From Polaromonas jejuensis NBRC 106434 (GTDB lineage Bacteria; Pseudomonadota; Gammaproteobacteria; Burkholderiales; Burkholderiaceae_C), in assembly GCF_001598235.1 (NCBI RefSeq), contig NZ_BCYO01000001.1, forward strand, positions 372,001-436,000: a stretch of DNA of 64,000 nt, read 5' to 3'. The position numbers were made by a program, and so were the translations under genes. Under the pieces are notes generated by a model. That model worked only from the letters and a program-made list of their open reading frames with translations, did no database searches and had not been told where the DNA came from. Positions 7,602-15,981 of the stretch are shown here, one piece after another (positions within the stretch are counted from its first letter, which is position 1; each line of letters opens with the position of its first letter).

Positions 7602-9784
7602 CGGCCGGTGTCGGATCCGTTCGTCGCGCGGTTGACGGGTTGTTCCGGCTGGACGGGGTTGACGACGGCCTCCGGTGGCTGGGGCGTCAGGTTCATGGTG
7701 TTGCCCGCGGCCGGCATGACCGGCGATCCATTGACCGGCACCAGGGTGCTGGGCGGTGGCTGCCCCTGCTGCTGCTGGGTGCGCATGGACTCATAACGGT
7801 CCAGAGACAGGGCGTTGGTGGCGGCCGCATCCCGCACCACGACCGGACGCAGGAACACCATCAGATTGGATTTTTTTCGGCTGCGGCTCTCGGACTTGAA
7901 GAGGTTGCCAAACAGCGGCACATCGCCCAGTCCCGGCACCTTGTCCTCATTGCCCGCGTACTCGTCCCGCAGCAGACCGCCCAGCACAATGATAGAGCCG
8001 TCCTCCACCAGCACGTTGGACTCGATGGAGCGTTTGTTGGTGATCAGGCCGCTGGCCGAATTCACGGAGGCCGGATCCACGCTGGAGACCTCCTGGAAGA
8101 TGGCCATCTTGACCGTGCCGTTTTCGCTGATCTGTGGCTTGACCCGCAAGGTCAGGCCGACGTCCTTGCGCTCAATGGTCTGGAAGGGATTCACGCTGCC
8201 ACTGCTGGAGCCGCTGCCGGTATTGGTGAACTGTCCGGTCACGAAGGGCACATTCTGGCCGATGACGATTTTCGCCTCTTCGTTGTCCAGCGTCAGCAGG
8301 TTGGGGGTGGACAGGATGTTGCCGGCGCCCGAGGTTTGCAGGAAGTTCGCCAGAAAGCCGAGGAAGTACACGCCGTTGCTGCGCGCGGCCACGCCGAGGT
8401 TGATACCCGCGCCAGGCAGGACCTTGCCACCGGCCTGCGTCGACAACTGCAGGAGGTTTTTGCCGTTGCTGCCAAAGTTGGTACCCAGCAGGCCGATGAG
8501 GGCATCGCCCTTGCCGCCGATCGGGCCTTGCCACTGGATACCGAACTCGGCTGCCTTGTCCATGTTGACTTCGGCAATCAGGCTTTCCACATAGACCTGG
8601 GCACGTCGGGAATCAAGTTTTTCAATGACGGCGCGCAGTTGCCGGTACTGCGGCTCGGAGGCGGTGATGATGAGCGAGTTGGTGGCGGGGTCCGCCTGTA
8701 TTTGCCCACCCGTAGAGGGCCCGGCGCTGGGCGTGATGGGGGCGGTCGCCGCATAGCTGGCGGGCGTGCCGCCCATGCCACCCGAAGTGGATGGCGGCGT
8801 GCCGGGACTGAAGGCGGCGCCGCTCGGGCTGCCGGCGGAGGTCCCGGTCAGCGCGGCGCGCAGCACGGTGGCCAGTTTGGTGGCATCGGCGTTTTTCAGG
8901 TAGACCACATAGATGTTGCCGGCGGCGCCGTTGGGCCCGTTGAGCGAGGGTTGGTCCAGGTTGTTGATCAGCGTCTTCACCTGGTTCAGCCGCGTCGGAT
9001 TGCCGGCCCGCACGATCAGCGCGTTGCTGCGGGGCTCGGCGATGACCGTGGTTTTGTAGCTGGCTTCGGCCGCCGGGGTGGCGCTTGCGTTGTTGTCGAG
9101 CAGTCGCATCACCAGCGGCGCCAGGTCGGTGACGGCGACGTGCCGCACCGGGATGATTTCCACATCGGTGGCATTGGCCACGTCCAGGGCGGCAATGATG
9201 CGGCCCAGGCGATTCAGGTTGTCGGCGTAGTCGGTGATCACCAGCGAGTTGTTGCCGGGATTGACGTTGATGGTGTTGTTGGGGCTGATCAGCGGCCGCA
9301 GTATGGGCAGCAGATTGTTGGCATTTTCGAAGTTCAGCTTGAAGATGGTGGTGGCAATTTGCCCGCCGGTGGCCGGCTCACCCGCGGTGACGGCGCCGCC
9401 TTGCAGCTTGGCATCGGCCTCCGGAATGATCTTGTCGAGGCCCGCTGCGTTCACGGCCGTGTAGCCCTGCAGGCGAAGGACGGCCAGAAACTGCTTGTAG
9501 GCCGTGGCCGGCGACACCGCTTGCTCCGTGGTCAGGGTGATCGTGCCTTTCACGCGCGGATCGACCACCACATTGCGTCCGGTGAGGGTGGCCATGGTGC
9601 GCGCCACGGACTCAATGTCGGCGTTGACAAAATTCAGGGTGATGGCTTCGCCCCGCTTGGGGGCGTGAGCGGTTGTCTGGGCCTTCAGATTCAAGGGAAA
9701 AAGGCCTGTTGCCCCCATCATTAAAGCGCATCCAGCTATTAAAGTGATAGTGGATTGCCTGGGTTTGGAGAGCTGAAGTTGCAT
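7598..9784 (-). CDS. gspD: Type II secretion outer-membrane secretin GspD
   Basis: Forms the multimeric outer-membrane channel. The 728 residues hold a signal peptide, N0 domain ([20 protein letters not shown]), three N/secretin_N repeats with a Ser/Gly/Pro-rich loop in N3, and the secretin core ([28 protein letters not shown], and GGLLRD near the end). The C-terminal tail is rich in Pro and Gln. The signal peptide includes [12 protein letters not shown], which comes from a copy of the 42-bp repeat; LIAGC also looks like a lipobox, so it may be processed as a lipoprotein, but this is uncertain. It sits between gspN and gspE. Confidence 0.96.
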   Translation of the reverse strand: MQLQLSKPRQSTITLIAGCALMMGATGLFPLNLKAQTTAHAPKRGEAITLNFVNADIESVARTMATLTGRNVVVDPRVKGTITLTTEQAVSPATAYKQFLAVLRLQGYTAVNAAGLDKIIPEADAKLQGGAVTAGEPATGGQIATTIFKLNFENANNLLPILRPLISPNNTINVNPGNNSLVITDYADNLNRLGRIIAALDVANATDVEIIPVRHVAVTDLAPLVMRLLDNNASATPAAEASYKTTVIAEPRSNALIVRAGNPTRLNQVKTLINNLDQPSLNGPNGAAGNIYVVYLKNADATKLATVLRAALTGTSAGSPSGAAFSPGTPPSTSGGMGGTPASYAATAPITPSAGPSTGGQIQADPATNSLIITASEPQYRQLRAVIEKLDSRRAQVYVESLIAEVNMDKAAEFGIQWQGPIGGKGDALIGLLGTNFGSNGKNLLQLSTQAGGKVLPGAGINLGVAARSNGVYFLGFLANFLQTSGAGNILSTPNLLTLDNEEAKIVIGQNVPFVTGQFTNTGSGSSSGSVNPFQTIERKDVGLTLRVKPQISENGTVKMAIFQEVSSVDPASVNSASGLITNKRSIESNVLVEDGSIIVLGGLLRDEYAGNEDKVPGLGDVPLFGNLFKSESRSRKKSNLMVFLRPVVVRDAAATNALSLDRYESMRTQQQQGQPPPSTLVPVNGSPVMPAAGNTMNLTPQPPEAVVNPVQPEQPVNRATNGSDTGR
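9710..9750 (+). repeat. 42-bp dispersed repeat, copy in the gspD signal-peptide region
   Basis: TGCCC-N9-AAGCG-N5-AGCTAT-N6-ATAGT, with the same internal spacings as other copies. In frame; read on the minus strand it gives S-T-I-T-L-I-A-G of the GspD signal peptide. Confidence 0.6.
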
Positions 9785-9790
9785 GCGAAA

Positions 9791-10594
9791 TTAACCCACT
9801 TTGATGATGGCGCGCGCGCCATTGCGCCGTCCGATGATGTTCAGGAGATTGGAGAGCGCTTCGATACTTTCGGGCGTGGCGCTGGCCGCGCCGTCAAAGC
9901 GCAGCCGCTGGCCGACCCATTGGCCCTGGCCTGTGAGTTGCAGGCGGCCTTCCAGCGTCTCCAGCTTCAGGGTCGAGGTGGCTCCGCCCAGCAAGGTGAA
10001 GCGGTAACTGCCCAAGGGCTGCAGCGTCGACAGCCGCGATGACATCTGCGTGGCATCGAGCTGCATCCGGCCTGACAGGCTGAGCCGCCCCTGGACCCAT
10101 TCGGCTTGAAAACCTTGAGTCGAGGCGACGAGTTGCCCCTTGGGCTGGATAGTGTTCCAGGGCGTGCCCAGGCCGGCGAGCAGGTCCGCGGGCCACTCGG
10201 ACTGGCCATTGGACAGCGCCAGCCGCAGGCCACCCCAGCCCGCCGGCATGAACTGGAGGTTCAGCGCTTTCGGTGTGCAGCAGTCGGCCATGACCTCTGC
10301 CGTCACGCCGCGCCAGGTGGGGTGAATGCGCCATGCCAGCTGGCTGGGCAGGGTCATGGCGTCGTGGCTGCCCTCACCGCCCGACAGCACCAGTTGCGCC
10401 GAGCCTTGCCAGACGCTGCCGCGGGGCGCCAGCAGGCGGACCCTGTCATCCGTGACCTGTTGCACCGCAGCGGCCAGCCAGCGCGCCGGGGCAAACACCA
10501 CCACGGCCAGCACCAGCCCGACCATGCTCCCCGCCATGGCCGAACCCCAGGGGATGGCCGAAGTGTGGACGGGACGGTGACGGGTGGCTTGCAT
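9791..10594 (-). CDS. gspN: Type II secretion protein GspN
   Basis: GspN is an accessory inner-membrane protein with one N-terminal membrane segment (MAGSMVGLVLAVVVFAPARWLA) and a periplasmic domain; its exact role is not settled. At 267 residues it has the usual family length, and the features VRLLAPRGSVWQGSAQLVLSG and the LxxLEGRLQLTGQGQWVGQRL stretch fit. It follows gspM by 18 bases and precedes gspD by six. Confidence 0.85.
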   Translation of the reverse strand: MQATRHRPVHTSAIPWGSAMAGSMVGLVLAVVVFAPARWLAAAVQQVTDDRVRLLAPRGSVWQGSAQLVLSGGEGSHDAMTLPSQLAWRIHPTWRGVTAEVMADCCTPKALNLQFMPAGWGGLRLALSNGQSEWPADLLAGLGTPWNTIQPKGQLVASTQGFQAEWVQGRLSLSGRMQLDATQMSSRLSTLQPLGSYRFTLLGGATSTLKLETLEGRLQLTGQGQWVGQRLRFDGAASATPESIEALSNLLNIIGRRNGARAIIKVG

Positions 10595-10612
10595 GGGGTG
10601 AATCGGTTCTGG

Positions 10613-11110
10613 TCAGCGCGCGGGCAGGCTCATAAACAGCACGCCGCTCCAGGTGGCAGGGTCGGCGGCGCTGCGTGTCAACCGGGCTTCCAGCGGCACC
10701 GACCGGGCATTGAGCCGTCCCTGCGCTAGCCACTGGGCCAACGCATCCGCCGGCACGCCTTGCACCGTGATGCTGGCGCGTTCTCCCGCCACACTGACTT
10801 GTGCCGCAGTCCCCAGTGTTTGTTTGGTGGCGGTAGTCAGCGCCCGCAGCGTGTCGTCAAAGCCCAGCACGGGCTGCTTCTGCAAGGCTTGCGCCTGGGC
10901 TTGCATGGCCTGCATTTGCGCGAGCTGGGTATCGAGTGCTTTTGCCTGTGCATCGGCCGTGCGCAGGGTGACCAGCGCGGGGGCTAGCAGCCATTGCCAG
11001 ACCAGCGCGCCCAGCACCAGCACGGTGGCCAGCCGCAGCAGGTTTTTCTCCCGGCTGGCGAGCCGGTCCCAGCGTCGCTGCAGGGCTGGCAAGGTGGTGG
11101 ACACATTCAT
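10613..11110 (-). CDS. gspM: Type II secretion protein GspM
   Basis: Bitopic inner-membrane protein that pairs with GspL. 165 residues with the typical RWDRLASREKNLLRLATVLV N-terminal region leading into a single membrane helix, a coiled stretch rich in Gln/Ala, and a ferredoxin-like periplasmic domain. Its start codon overlaps the gspL stop by four bases (11107-11110). Confidence 0.88.
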   Translation of the reverse strand: MNVSTTLPALQRRWDRLASREKNLLRLATVLVLGALVWQWLLAPALVTLRTADAQAKALDTQLAQMQAMQAQAQALQKQPVLGFDDTLRALTTATKQTLGTAAQVSVAGERASITVQGVPADALAQWLAQGRLNARSVPLEARLTRSAADPATWSGVLFMSLPAR

Positions 11111-12345
11111 GGCCGGCGCGTCTCCTCTTTCAGGATGAGGGTGTCGCCTTCCAGCCGGGCGGCGTAGCCCCGCGCCTGCAAACGGGCCGGGACGTCGGTC
11201 ATTCCCGTGGCGGCCATTTCCAGGCCTTTGAGCCGGAGTTCGCCGGCGGCGAATTCAATCGCGGAGGGCGCGCGGGCGTTGGGTGCGGCTTCCTGGTATT
11301 TGCCCAGCATGGTTTCCAGGTCGGCGGTCGAAGCGGTGCCGCTGCGGCGTTGCAGCTCGGCCAGTGAGCGGGCCATTTGCAGCGGGGCGTCCACCACCAC
11401 GCGGACCTCGGGGAAGGTGGCGGTCAGGGTGTTGCGCAGGGCGGCACGGCGGGCCGTCAGCCCGGACAGTTCTTTCCAGGCCCAGGCCTGCAGGCCTATG
11501 ACGTTGATGAGCACCAGGGCCAGCACGGCCCAGCGTGCCGCCCGCCATTGCGGCGCCCTCAGCAGTGTGGCGGCGATGGCGCCCACGCGTTTGCGGGTGC
11601 GCGCGCCGCGGGTCGACAGCAGATCAAACTGCGCCAGATCCCAGTCGGATTGGGCCGCCGCGAGCCAGCGCTGGGCAGGTGTCAGCAAGGTGGCTGGGCG
11701 CAGGAAGAATTGTTCAGCCAACGCTGCCACGGCGGGTTCGGCGACCACCTTGGCGCCGTCGGGCCAGGCGACCAGCGCCGCCGTGCTGGCCGACAGGGGC
11801 AGCACGATGACGCCTTCCGGGCTGGCCCGCATGAGCCGGGCGGCCTCGGGCGTGCCCGTCAGCTGCAGCGAGGCGCTGTCTGCCTGGTCTGCGGCGGTGG
11901 GGGCCAGTTCCGGCACGATGCGCGCGGCGGGGCGGCCGGCCTGTTCCAGGGCGGCGAGCCAGGCGCGCAGCCAGTCCCGGCTGCAGGCGGCCACCCAGAC
12001 CGGGGCAGCCGAGCGGGCCTTGGGCTCGATCGCAAAATGCAATAGCGACGGCTCATCCAGCAGCCGGTCTTCCAGCAGCCCTTCAAGCACGGCCCGCAGG
12101 CGCAGCGCGCCGCCTTCCTGAAAGAATTTTTTATCGAGCGTGCCGCGGGGCAGCTCCAGCCGGTGCCAGGAAAGCCGGGACGCGGGAACCACGGCCACGG
12201 TTTCCACGCCTGGTGGCGCCGACAGCAGGGCCAGCGATGCGTCTATGCGCTGCGTGACCGTTCGCCCATCCTCCGTCAACACACCTTCACAGGGCGTGGT
12301 CGCTGTGGGGAGCGCCTCGGGAAGGGTGATGATCAGGGTGGTCAT
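11107..12345 (-). CDS. gspL: Type II secretion protein GspL
   Basis: Inner-membrane protein whose actin-like cytoplasmic part recruits GspE. The 412 residues comprise the cytoplasmic domain (VETVAVVPASRLSWHRLELP, LLEDRLLDEPSLLHFAI), one membrane segment near residue 280 (WAVLALVLINVIGLQAWAW) and a periplasmic ferredoxin-like domain. It lies between gspK and gspM with a 12-base gap upstream. Confidence 0.9.
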   Translation of the reverse strand: MTTLIITLPEALPTATTPCEGVLTEDGRTVTQRIDASLALLSAPPGVETVAVVPASRLSWHRLELPRGTLDKKFFQEGGALRLRAVLEGLLEDRLLDEPSLLHFAIEPKARSAAPVWVAACSRDWLRAWLAALEQAGRPAARIVPELAPTAADQADSASLQLTGTPEAARLMRASPEGVIVLPLSASTAALVAWPDGAKVVAEPAVAALAEQFFLRPATLLTPAQRWLAAAQSDWDLAQFDLLSTRGARTRKRVGAIAATLLRAPQWRAARWAVLALVLINVIGLQAWAWKELSGLTARRAALRNTLTATFPEVRVVVDAPLQMARSLAELQRRSGTASTADLETMLGKYQEAAPNARAPSAIEFAAGELRLKGLEMAATGMTDVPARLQARGYAARLEGDTLILKEETRRP

Positions 12346-12357
12346 GTCCGTTGAGCG

Positions 12358-13338
12358 TCATTGTAAGGAAGGGTTATGGCGTTCCGGTGGGCCATGATCA
12401 CGCCATAGGGTTTTCACTTCCAGGCCGTTGCGCTGCAGCACGGAACGCTCTTCCACCACGGCCTGCTCCTGCCGGAGCCGGCCGCGCACTTCAAAGAAAT
12501 GGGTATCCACGCTGTGCTGGGCCGGGTTCAGCGGCTCGGCGGCATCGGTCACCAGTCTGGCGGCGTCGGTGAGGGTCTTGAAGTGACTGGTTTGCCGTGT
12601 GCTCACCATTCGCTGGGCCTGCGCCATGTCCAGCGAAGGGATGCAGGCAAAGAGCACGGTGGCGCTGGCGGTGTTGAGGTTCACCGTGGTGCGCGCCGGC
12701 AGCAGGGTGATATGAGGGCGCAGCGCTTGCAGCGTGGCGGGAGACAGGCCGAGCCAGACCAGCTGGTCGACCCGTTGCGGCAGCAATGGCGTCCGCGGGT
12801 CGGCCGTACCGCTGACGCTGCTGGCGGCCAGGGCGAGGCGCAGGTTTTCGGCCAGCGCGGTGAGTTCACCCGGCGGCAGGCCGAGCAGGTCGAACAGTTT
12901 GGCAAAGGCGTGCATGGCGGGCTCGGACACCTTGCCGTTGTCCACCAGATTGAACACGTTCAGGCGCGCCTGCAGGTCGCTGATCCAGCCCGACAAAAAA
13001 GCCTGCGGCAGGGTGTTGTCGCTGTCCGCGTTGTTGTTCTTGTCGGCGGCCAGAAAGGTGGACAGCCGGGCTTCTTCCAGGGGCACGGCCCAGGGTTCGG
13101 CCAGATGGTCGGCGCCGCCCGAGCGGGCATCCTCGCGCAGTATCAGGCGCGCCCAGTCGAGCGCACCCGTCAGCACCCAGAGTGCCTGCGCCCGCGAGCG
13201 CTCGGCGGCCTCGACCTCGGCACTGCGCCACTGCTGCCAGAGTGTCGCCGCGGCCAGACTGGCCACCAGAGCGACGGTCAGCATGGCCGTCAGCAGGGCG
13301 GCGCCCGCTTGGCCGGCGCAGAGAAAATCTCGCTTCAT
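12358..13338 (-). CDS. gspK: Type II secretion minor pseudopilin GspK
   Basis: Large minor pseudopilin that caps the pseudopilus tip with GspI and GspJ. The N-terminus AGAALLTAMLTVALVASLAA is the hydrophobic helix after a short leader with G-x-A-A-L rather than GFTLIE, which is normal for GspK. Later motifs LQARLNVFNLVDNGKV and TVNLNTASATVLFACIPSL (SAM-like / helix-hairpin-helix inserts) are family hallmarks. 326 residues. Overlaps gspJ by four bases. Confidence 0.93.
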   Translation of the reverse strand: MKRDFLCAGQAGAALLTAMLTVALVASLAAATLWQQWRSAEVEAAERSRAQALWVLTGALDWARLILREDARSGGADHLAEPWAVPLEEARLSTFLAADKNNNADSDNTLPQAFLSGWISDLQARLNVFNLVDNGKVSEPAMHAFAKLFDLLGLPPGELTALAENLRLALAASSVSGTADPRTPLLPQRVDQLVWLGLSPATLQALRPHITLLPARTTVNLNTASATVLFACIPSLDMAQAQRMVSTRQTSHFKTLTDAARLVTDAAEPLNPAQHSVDTHFFEVRGRLRQEQAVVEERSVLQRNGLEVKTLWRDHGPPERHNPSLQ

Positions 13339-14072
13339 GAGCGTCCGCCCCCCAGGTTGGGTCGCATCCAGTCCTTGGTGAGGGTGCCGTGAATGGCTTC
13401 GCTCGCCGGCAGGGTGAGCACCAGGCGCACGCCGTCAGGCAGTGACAGGTCCGTGGCGGCTAATGGGCTCGGGGTGCTGCCGTCGCTGGAGAGGGGGTGC
13501 GTCCAGGCATTACCGCGAAAGTAAAACACCTGCCATTGGTCCAGCGTCGTGATGCGGACTTCATGGCGCTTGTCTTCGTCGCCGGGGTTTTGCGCCCATT
13601 GGGCGGCCCGGGCCCAGGCCGACTGCAATTCGCCCCGGGTGAAGGCCGGCGGCGACTGCCAGCGCAGCCACTGGCCGGTGCCGTCGATGTTGCGGCGCGC
13701 CCAGGCCACCACCAGCAGGCCGTTGCCCGGTGTTCCCGTGCTGCGCCGGGTGATGCGCAGGCCGCGTCCGTCCCAGTCGAGTGCCGGTGTGCCGGGCAAT
13801 TGCACCAGGGCATCCAGGTCTGTACTCCATTGCGCCAGCCCGGCCTGCAGGGTCAGTACACCGTCGGCACGCTGCCGGGTTTGCGTCTGCGCCCGCACCA
13901 TGCCGTCCAGACCGCGCCAGCTCAAGCCAGCCATCAGCGCCATCGCGGCAAGGGCTACCAGCAACTCGATGAGGGTGAAGCCCTGGTTTGCGTGCCAGGA
14001 AGATTTTTTTCCCATGAGCGCAGGCTTCTCCGCGGGAAAGGAGGCATGTGAGAGGGACGGCGTGGACCTCAT
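13335..14072 (-). CDS. gspJ: Type II secretion minor pseudopilin GspJ
   Basis: Prepilin signature QGFTLIELLVALAAMALMAG after a leader, then WRGLDGMVRAQTQTRQRADG as in GspJ. The start at 14072 lies three bases after the gspI stop and has GAGG upstream; a start at the internal ATG (codon 20, MGKKSSW) would give a leader of more usual length and cannot be excluded. 245 residues. Part of the tip complex I-J-K. Confidence 0.92.
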   Translation of the reverse strand: MRSTPSLSHASFPAEKPALMGKKSSWHANQGFTLIELLVALAAMALMAGLSWRGLDGMVRAQTQTRQRADGVLTLQAGLAQWSTDLDALVQLPGTPALDWDGRGLRITRRSTGTPGNGLLVVAWARRNIDGTGQWLRWQSPPAFTRGELQSAWARAAQWAQNPGDEDKRHEVRITTLDQWQVFYFRGNAWTHPLSSDGSTPSPLAATDLSLPDGVRLVLTLPASEAIHGTLTKDWMRPNLGGGRS

Positions 14073-14075
14073 GCC

Positions 14076-14471
14076 TCAGTACCGTCCCATCACTGTCGAC
14101 AAGCCCAGCAGGCGCGCATCGCCATCCAGTACCTGCGCTTCGATCCGCAGGAAGTTGGGGTTGGGCGTGGGCTGCACCGACAGCCTGACTGCCAAATTGC
14201 GGCCGGCTTGTTCGCAGGGGGCGGTGTTGTCTCCCACCGCCGGCATTTGCTGGGACAGGCGCAGGTTGACCAGTGCATTTTCGGCGCATAGCTGGGCCAG
14301 CAGGATATCGGACTGACGCTCCGCGTTGCCGGTGAGCGCCGCCGTGGCCCGCATGCCGGCGGCCAGCGCCACCGCCACGATGCCGAGCGCCACCAGCACT
14401 TCGACCAGCGTGAAGCCCCGCGCCCCTGGGATTCGCCAGTTCGCGGTGTGCCTTTTCATTGCAGGGTTCAT
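14076..14471 (-). CDS. gspI: Type II secretion minor pseudopilin GspI
   Basis: Short pseudopilin of 131 residues with RGFTLVEVLVALGIVAVALA and the following NAERQSDILLAQLCAENALV and NLRLSQQMPAVG segments, as in GspI. Overlaps gspH by four bases at its start. Tip-complex component. Confidence 0.92.
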   Translation of the reverse strand: MNPAMKRHTANWRIPGARGFTLVEVLVALGIVAVALAAGMRATAALTGNAERQSDILLAQLCAENALVNLRLSQQMPAVGDNTAPCEQAGRNLAVRLSVQPTPNPNFLRIEAQVLDGDARLLGLSTVMGRY

Positions 14472-14950
14472 GGTGTGCCGGCCACCACCGAGAAGGGCCG
14501 CACCCCGTCGGTGGCGATCGTCAAACTGCGTGAGGGTTGCGAAATCGAGACAAGCCGGATCTGTTGCGGGCCAATGATGGGCTCAGGGCCCAGCACCACG
14601 GCCTCAGCGGTGGCTGCCTGCACATCAGCATCGAGCCATTTCAAAGGCGGTGTGGTGCCGTTCAGGCCGTCAAATGCAAAGCCCGTGGCCGTGGCTCGCC
14701 AGCGCACCGGACTGGCACTCATGCGCGACTGCGCACGGGCCGATTCCAGCAAGGCGGCCAGCCGTTGCGCCTCCCGTTCCAGCGAAGTCGCCGGCGCATC
14801 GCGCAGCGCCAATCCGACGCCGGCCGTGGCGATCGCCATGATGGCCACCACGATCAGCAATTCCAGCAGCGTGAAGCCGGCGCTGCGACGTGCCGGGAGC
14901 TGAGCGGAAGGCGTGGGGACTGATTTATTCCCAGCTGCCAATATCCGCAT
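14468..14950 (-). CDS. gspH: Type II secretion minor pseudopilin GspH
   Basis: Prepilin motif AGFTLLELLIVVAIMAIATA and the GspH/FimT-type body (LEREAQRLAALLESARAQSR). The start at 14950 is preferred because GAGGG lies five bases upstream; it makes the gene overlap the end of gspG by 26 bases and gives 160 residues. A longer frame extends to 14998. Confidence 0.88.
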   Translation of the reverse strand: MRILAAGNKSVPTPSAQLPARRSAGFTLLELLIVVAIMAIATAGVGLALRDAPATSLEREAQRLAALLESARAQSRMSASPVRWRATATGFAFDGLNGTTPPLKWLDADVQAATAEAVVLGPEPIIGPQQIRLVSISQPSRSLTIATDGVRPFSVVAGTP

Positions 14951-15377
14951 TTTTACCCTCGCCGCCAGCTTGCCCATCGGCACCGAAGGACAGCACATCG
15001 ATTTCGCCCTTGACGCCGGGGTTCATGTATTGGTAGGGACGGCCCCAGGGATCGTTGGGCAATTTTTCCAGGTAGGGCTTCCAGTTGGAGGGAATGGGGC
15101 CGGTGGTGGGTTTGACCTTGAGGGCCTGCAGGCCCTGCTCGGCCGTGGGATAGCGCTGGTTGTCCAGTTTGTAGAGCTTGAGCGCCTGCATCAGGTTGTT
15201 GATGTCGGTGCGGGCGGCCGTGACACGGGCGTCGTCGGCGCGGTCCAGCACATTGGGCACGATCAACGCGGCCAGCACACCGATGATGACCAGCACCACC
15301 ATCAACTCGATCAGGGTGAATCCGGCCAGGAGGCGACGCTGGAGGGATTGGCGTGCGGCGTGGTGTGGTGTGTTCAT
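14925..15377 (-). CDS. gspG: Type II secretion major pseudopilin GspG
   Basis: The main pseudopilus subunit. Start ATG 15377 gives 150 residues: leader MNTPHHAARQSLQRRLLA, then GFTLIELMVVLVIIGVLAAL, with the calcium-site region toward the C-terminus (NDPWGRPYQYMNPG, DVLSFGADGQAGGEG). First gene of the minus-strand gsp operon. Only 24 bases separate it from the divergent gspC, so its promoter must overlap the gspC coding sequence. Confidence 0.95.
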   Translation of the reverse strand: MNTPHHAARQSLQRRLLAGFTLIELMVVLVIIGVLAALIVPNVLDRADDARVTAARTDINNLMQALKLYKLDNQRYPTAEQGLQALKVKPTTGPIPSNWKPYLEKLPNDPWGRPYQYMNPGVKGEIDVLSFGADGQAGGEGKNADIGSWE

Positions 15378-15401
15378 GGTCGCTTCAATGATAATCCAGC
15401 C

Positions 15402-15851
15402 ATGATGACAACTGCTTACAGTCGCTGGCCAAGCCGCGTGGTGACGTTTGCCCTGTCCGCGCTGGTTGCCGTCAGTGCGGTGTATTGGGGGCTCAAGGGC
15501 TGGCGCACGGCGGCGCCCGCAGCCTTGCCGGTCGCGCTGGCCAGCACGCCGCCCCTCAATTCCCAGGCGGTGGCGCGTGCCTTGGGCGGGGGGCTGGCCT
15601 TGGCGCCCGTGGCCATAGGGGCACCGGCTGCCGGCACACGCTACGTGCTGACCGGCGTGGTGGCCGACCGTTCCCAGGGCGGCGCGGCCCTGATCTCGAT
15701 CGACGGTAAAACGGCCAAGCCGTTTCGGGTCGGCGCTTTTGTGGATGGCCGGCTGTTGCTGCAATCGGTGGCAGGGCGCCGTGCGGTGCTGGCCACCGAC
15801 CTGAACGCGCCCGCGGAAGTCACGCTGGAATTGCCAACCCTCGGCAAGTGA
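15402..15851 (+). CDS. gspC: Type II secretion protein GspC, short form (no PDZ)
   Basis: Bitopic inner-membrane protein that links the platform to the secretin. 149 residues: short cytoplasmic end, membrane helix VVTFALSALVAVSAVYWGLK, and a homology-region (HR) domain (YVLTGVVADRSQGGAALISI, KPFRVGAFVDGRLLLQSV). There is no C-terminal PDZ or coiled coil, which many longer GspC proteins carry. The start is the first of two tandem ATGs (15402/15405). Divergent from gspG-F. Confidence 0.85.
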   Translation: MMTTAYSRWPSRVVTFALSALVAVSAVYWGLKGWRTAAPAALPVALASTPPLNSQAVARALGGGLALAPVAIGAPAAGTRYVLTGVVADRSQGGAALISIDGKTAKPFRVGAFVDGRLLLQSVAGRRAVLATDLNAPAEVTLELPTLGK

Positions 15852-15871
15852 TCCGGCGAGGTCTTCAAATT

Positions 15872-15913
15872 GCTATTTAAATGATAGCATTCGGTGCTTT
15901 ATCAGAAAGGGCT
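15872..15913 (-). repeat. 42-bp dispersed repeat
   Basis: On the minus strand AGCCC-N9-AAGCA-N5-TGCTAT-N7-ATAGC. It sits in the 130-base convergent gap between gspC and mpl and could form a short hairpin from its GCTAT/ATAGC ends. Confidence 0.75.
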
Positions 15914-15981
15914 TCAAGGTGTTTTATGCCAAGCAGCGTGCGCAAAACCGGTCTGGGTTGATTTTGCGCCGGCAGCGGGAA

